Shown here piece after piece: positions 5,846 through 6,663 of a stretch of 6,663 nt of DNA (positions are counted from its first letter, which is position 1; each line of letters opens with the position of its first letter). The stretch is from Verrucomicrobiota bacterium (lineage in GTDB: Bacteria; Verrucomicrobiota; Verrucomicrobiia; Chthoniobacterales; UBA10450): the NCBI GenBank assembly GCA_003219335.1, contig QHOF01000008.1, positions 1 to 6,663 of the forward strand, given 5' to 3'. Position numbers and translations under genes: made by a program. Below the pieces are notes generated by a model, which worked only from the letters and a program-made list of their open reading frames with translations, was not told the origin of the DNA and ran no database searches.

Positions 5846-6295
5846 ATGTTGCCAGATCAAGAACTTCTCGTTCCCGATTCGAAACGCGAGGAACTCGAAC
5901 TTATCTGTGACATGGAGCGAGGTGAGGCGCCAAGCTTTGTCATACCGTATTCAATAGAAAAACATCACTCGGAATTTGCGAGGCCAAACGTCGTGTACAA
6001 GTCGGTTTGGTGCGATGGTCAGCTTATTGTTTTTTTCATTTTGGTTTGGAGCGAGATGCTCGAAACGTCGAGTTTCGCAGAATAGTTGTGTCCAAGCCGG
6101 GTTGCGGCTACAGAAAGAGGATCGTCAAAATGGTTGATCAGATATGCCGCAGCGAATTCGGCAGACTTCGCTGTGGTTGGACGTATTCGAGACTAACCTG
6201 CGGGCACAACATGTTTATGAGCAGTGCGGCTACCAAAGGTTCGCAAGTCCGAACACGAAGGAAGAAGATTACTCCTGTATGAAAAGGTGCTCTAA
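5846..6295 (+). pseudogene. GNAT-family N-acetyltransferase broken by three apparent 1-base deletions
   Basis: One GNAT protein is spread over three frames. Frame one gives residues up to DGQLIVFFILV (about 6045). A shift then gives LERDARNVEFRRIVVSKPG and the motif A region to about 6165. A second shift gives LWLDVFETNLRAQHVYEQCGY, the motif B region. Each change fits loss of a single base: one T near 6046-6050, one base within 6157-6170 and one G near 6280. The last would restore the ending MEKVL with TAA at 6293-6295, exactly inside the attC left core. With all three restored the gene would encode about 150 residues. Without the third, the frame runs through the attC to TGA 6405-6407. Motif A reads PGCGYRKR, with Arg where a Gly is normal, so activity is doubtful even if the frame were whole. 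Decay and sequencing indels both remain possible. Confidence 0.75.
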
Positions 6296-6415
6296 CAAAT
6301 CACTGCAGGCAACCGCCGCCACACAGGTTAGTTGGATCGGAGTTGGCAATTTGATTGTCACAGTTGCATTTCGGAGTCAGTCTTCAGCGGCTGTGGCTGA
6401 GTTCTGACGTTGGGC
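6290..6415 (+). other. Full-length attC recombination site (about 126 bases)
   Basis: The left core CTCTAAC (6290-6296) and right core GTTGGGC (6409-6415) pair through GTTGG with CTAAC (one G-T). After a five-base spacer, the inner arm ACTGCAG (6302-6308) pairs with CTGAGT (6397-6402), leaving G6305 unpaired; one extrahelical base in this arm is a hallmark of attC sites. GCCGC (6315-6319) pairs with GCGGC (6387-6391), closing a large variable loop. Integrase acts on the folded single strand and would cut between G6409 and T6410. The site sits between the third GNAT and the peroxiredoxin-like gene. Confidence 0.7.
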
Positions 6416-6422
6416 GTTTGGC

Positions 6423-6426
6423 GGAG
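6423..6426 (+). promoter_or_regulatory. Ribosome binding site selecting a TTG start
   Basis: GGAG ends 6 bases before TTG 6433. No ATG in this frame occurs until 6514, inside conserved sequence, so this site is the main argument for the TTG start. Confidence 0.55.
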
Positions 6427-6432
6427 ACTCCC

Positions 6433-6663
6433 TTGAGTAGTACTAATCTCTCCGAGCTACCGAAAGATCTACCGCGTCCCGTGGACGACGGTGCAGCAAA
6501 TCATCTCCGCGGTATGAGTCTGCCCAAGGTTGCATTTCAGGCGACAAACGACGCAATGGTTGATCTTGCGTCCGTCCCGGCGCGCGTTGTGATCTATATC
6601 TATCCGATGACTGGCCGTCCTGGAGTGCCGTTGCCGAATGGCTGGGAGGGCATACCGGGGGCT
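6433..6663 (+). CDS. Peroxiredoxin-like (AhpC/TSA-type) protein, 5' part only
   Basis: The first 77 codons are present and the gene runs off the window. The frame is open from TTG 6433 to the end. It reads LPKDLPRPVDDGAANHL (residues 9-25), GMSLPKVAFQATND (27-40), then RVVIYIYPMTGRPG (51-64) and NGWEGIPGA (69-77). This is the pattern of a thioredoxin-fold peroxiredoxin subfamily in which the peroxidatic Cys follows shortly after GIPGA, just outside the window. Such enzymes reduce hydrogen peroxide or organic peroxides using thiols. The start lies 18 bases after the attC core and has a good GGAG, typical of a cassette gene with its own ribosome site. The start is well but not perfectly supported (a GTG about 50 bases later is an alternative). 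The catalytic Cys cannot be checked here. Confidence 0.75.
   Translation, partial: MSSTNLSELPKDLPRPVDDGAANHLRGMSLPKVAFQATNDAMVDLASVPARVVIYIYPMTGRPGVPLPNGWEGIPGA

Overview
The organism cannot be named from this window. Two exported beta-propeller proteins, SD-led genes and a run of small mobile-type genes suggest a free-living bacterium, perhaps from soil, possibly an acidobacterium, verrucomicrobium or relative (low confidence). Base composition is patchy. Hand counts of 60-base blocks give about 45% G+C in the first propeller gene (1201-1260), 68% in the second (2581-2640), 63% in the DJ-1-like gene (5221-5280) and 42% in the last acetyltransferase (5941-6000). This fits a mosaic of acquired pieces.

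Left part (1-3757). A leader of about 280 bases carries three T-runs spaced two helical turns apart, a 17-base palindrome and a five-codon mini-ORF that duplicates the start of the next gene. Then comes a 639-residue exported protein made of 14 YCF48/Asp-box repeats. A 420-residue exported FG-GAP/VCBS (integrin-alpha-like) propeller protein follows 59 bases later. Behind it lies a broken second copy of the 3' end of the YCF48-type gene.

Middle junction (3758-4003). The broken copy's stop codon is followed, in the same frame, by the last ~73 codons of a cysteine-desulfurase-like enzyme (class V aminotransferase fold). It runs into the 3' half of an integron-type attC site.

Right part (3998-6663). 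This looks like an integron gene-cassette array, with all genes on the + strand and no integrase in the window. The order is: a GNAT acetyltransferase cassette whose two ends match each other; a short attC; a second GNAT interrupted by one in-frame TAG; a possible collapsed attC; a DJ-1/PfpI-family gene; a third GNAT broken by what looks like three single-base deletions; a well-formed attC of about 126 bases; and the start of a peroxiredoxin-like gene that leaves the window. The right-hand ends of the attC sites share a GCTGAG-TCT-ACGTT-type sequence, so they belong to one family.

The two propeller genes probably act together outside the cytoplasm. The cassette genes are unrelated accessory functions (acetyl transfer, DJ-1-type chemistry, peroxide handling) joined by recombination, and several are decaying or carry base errors.
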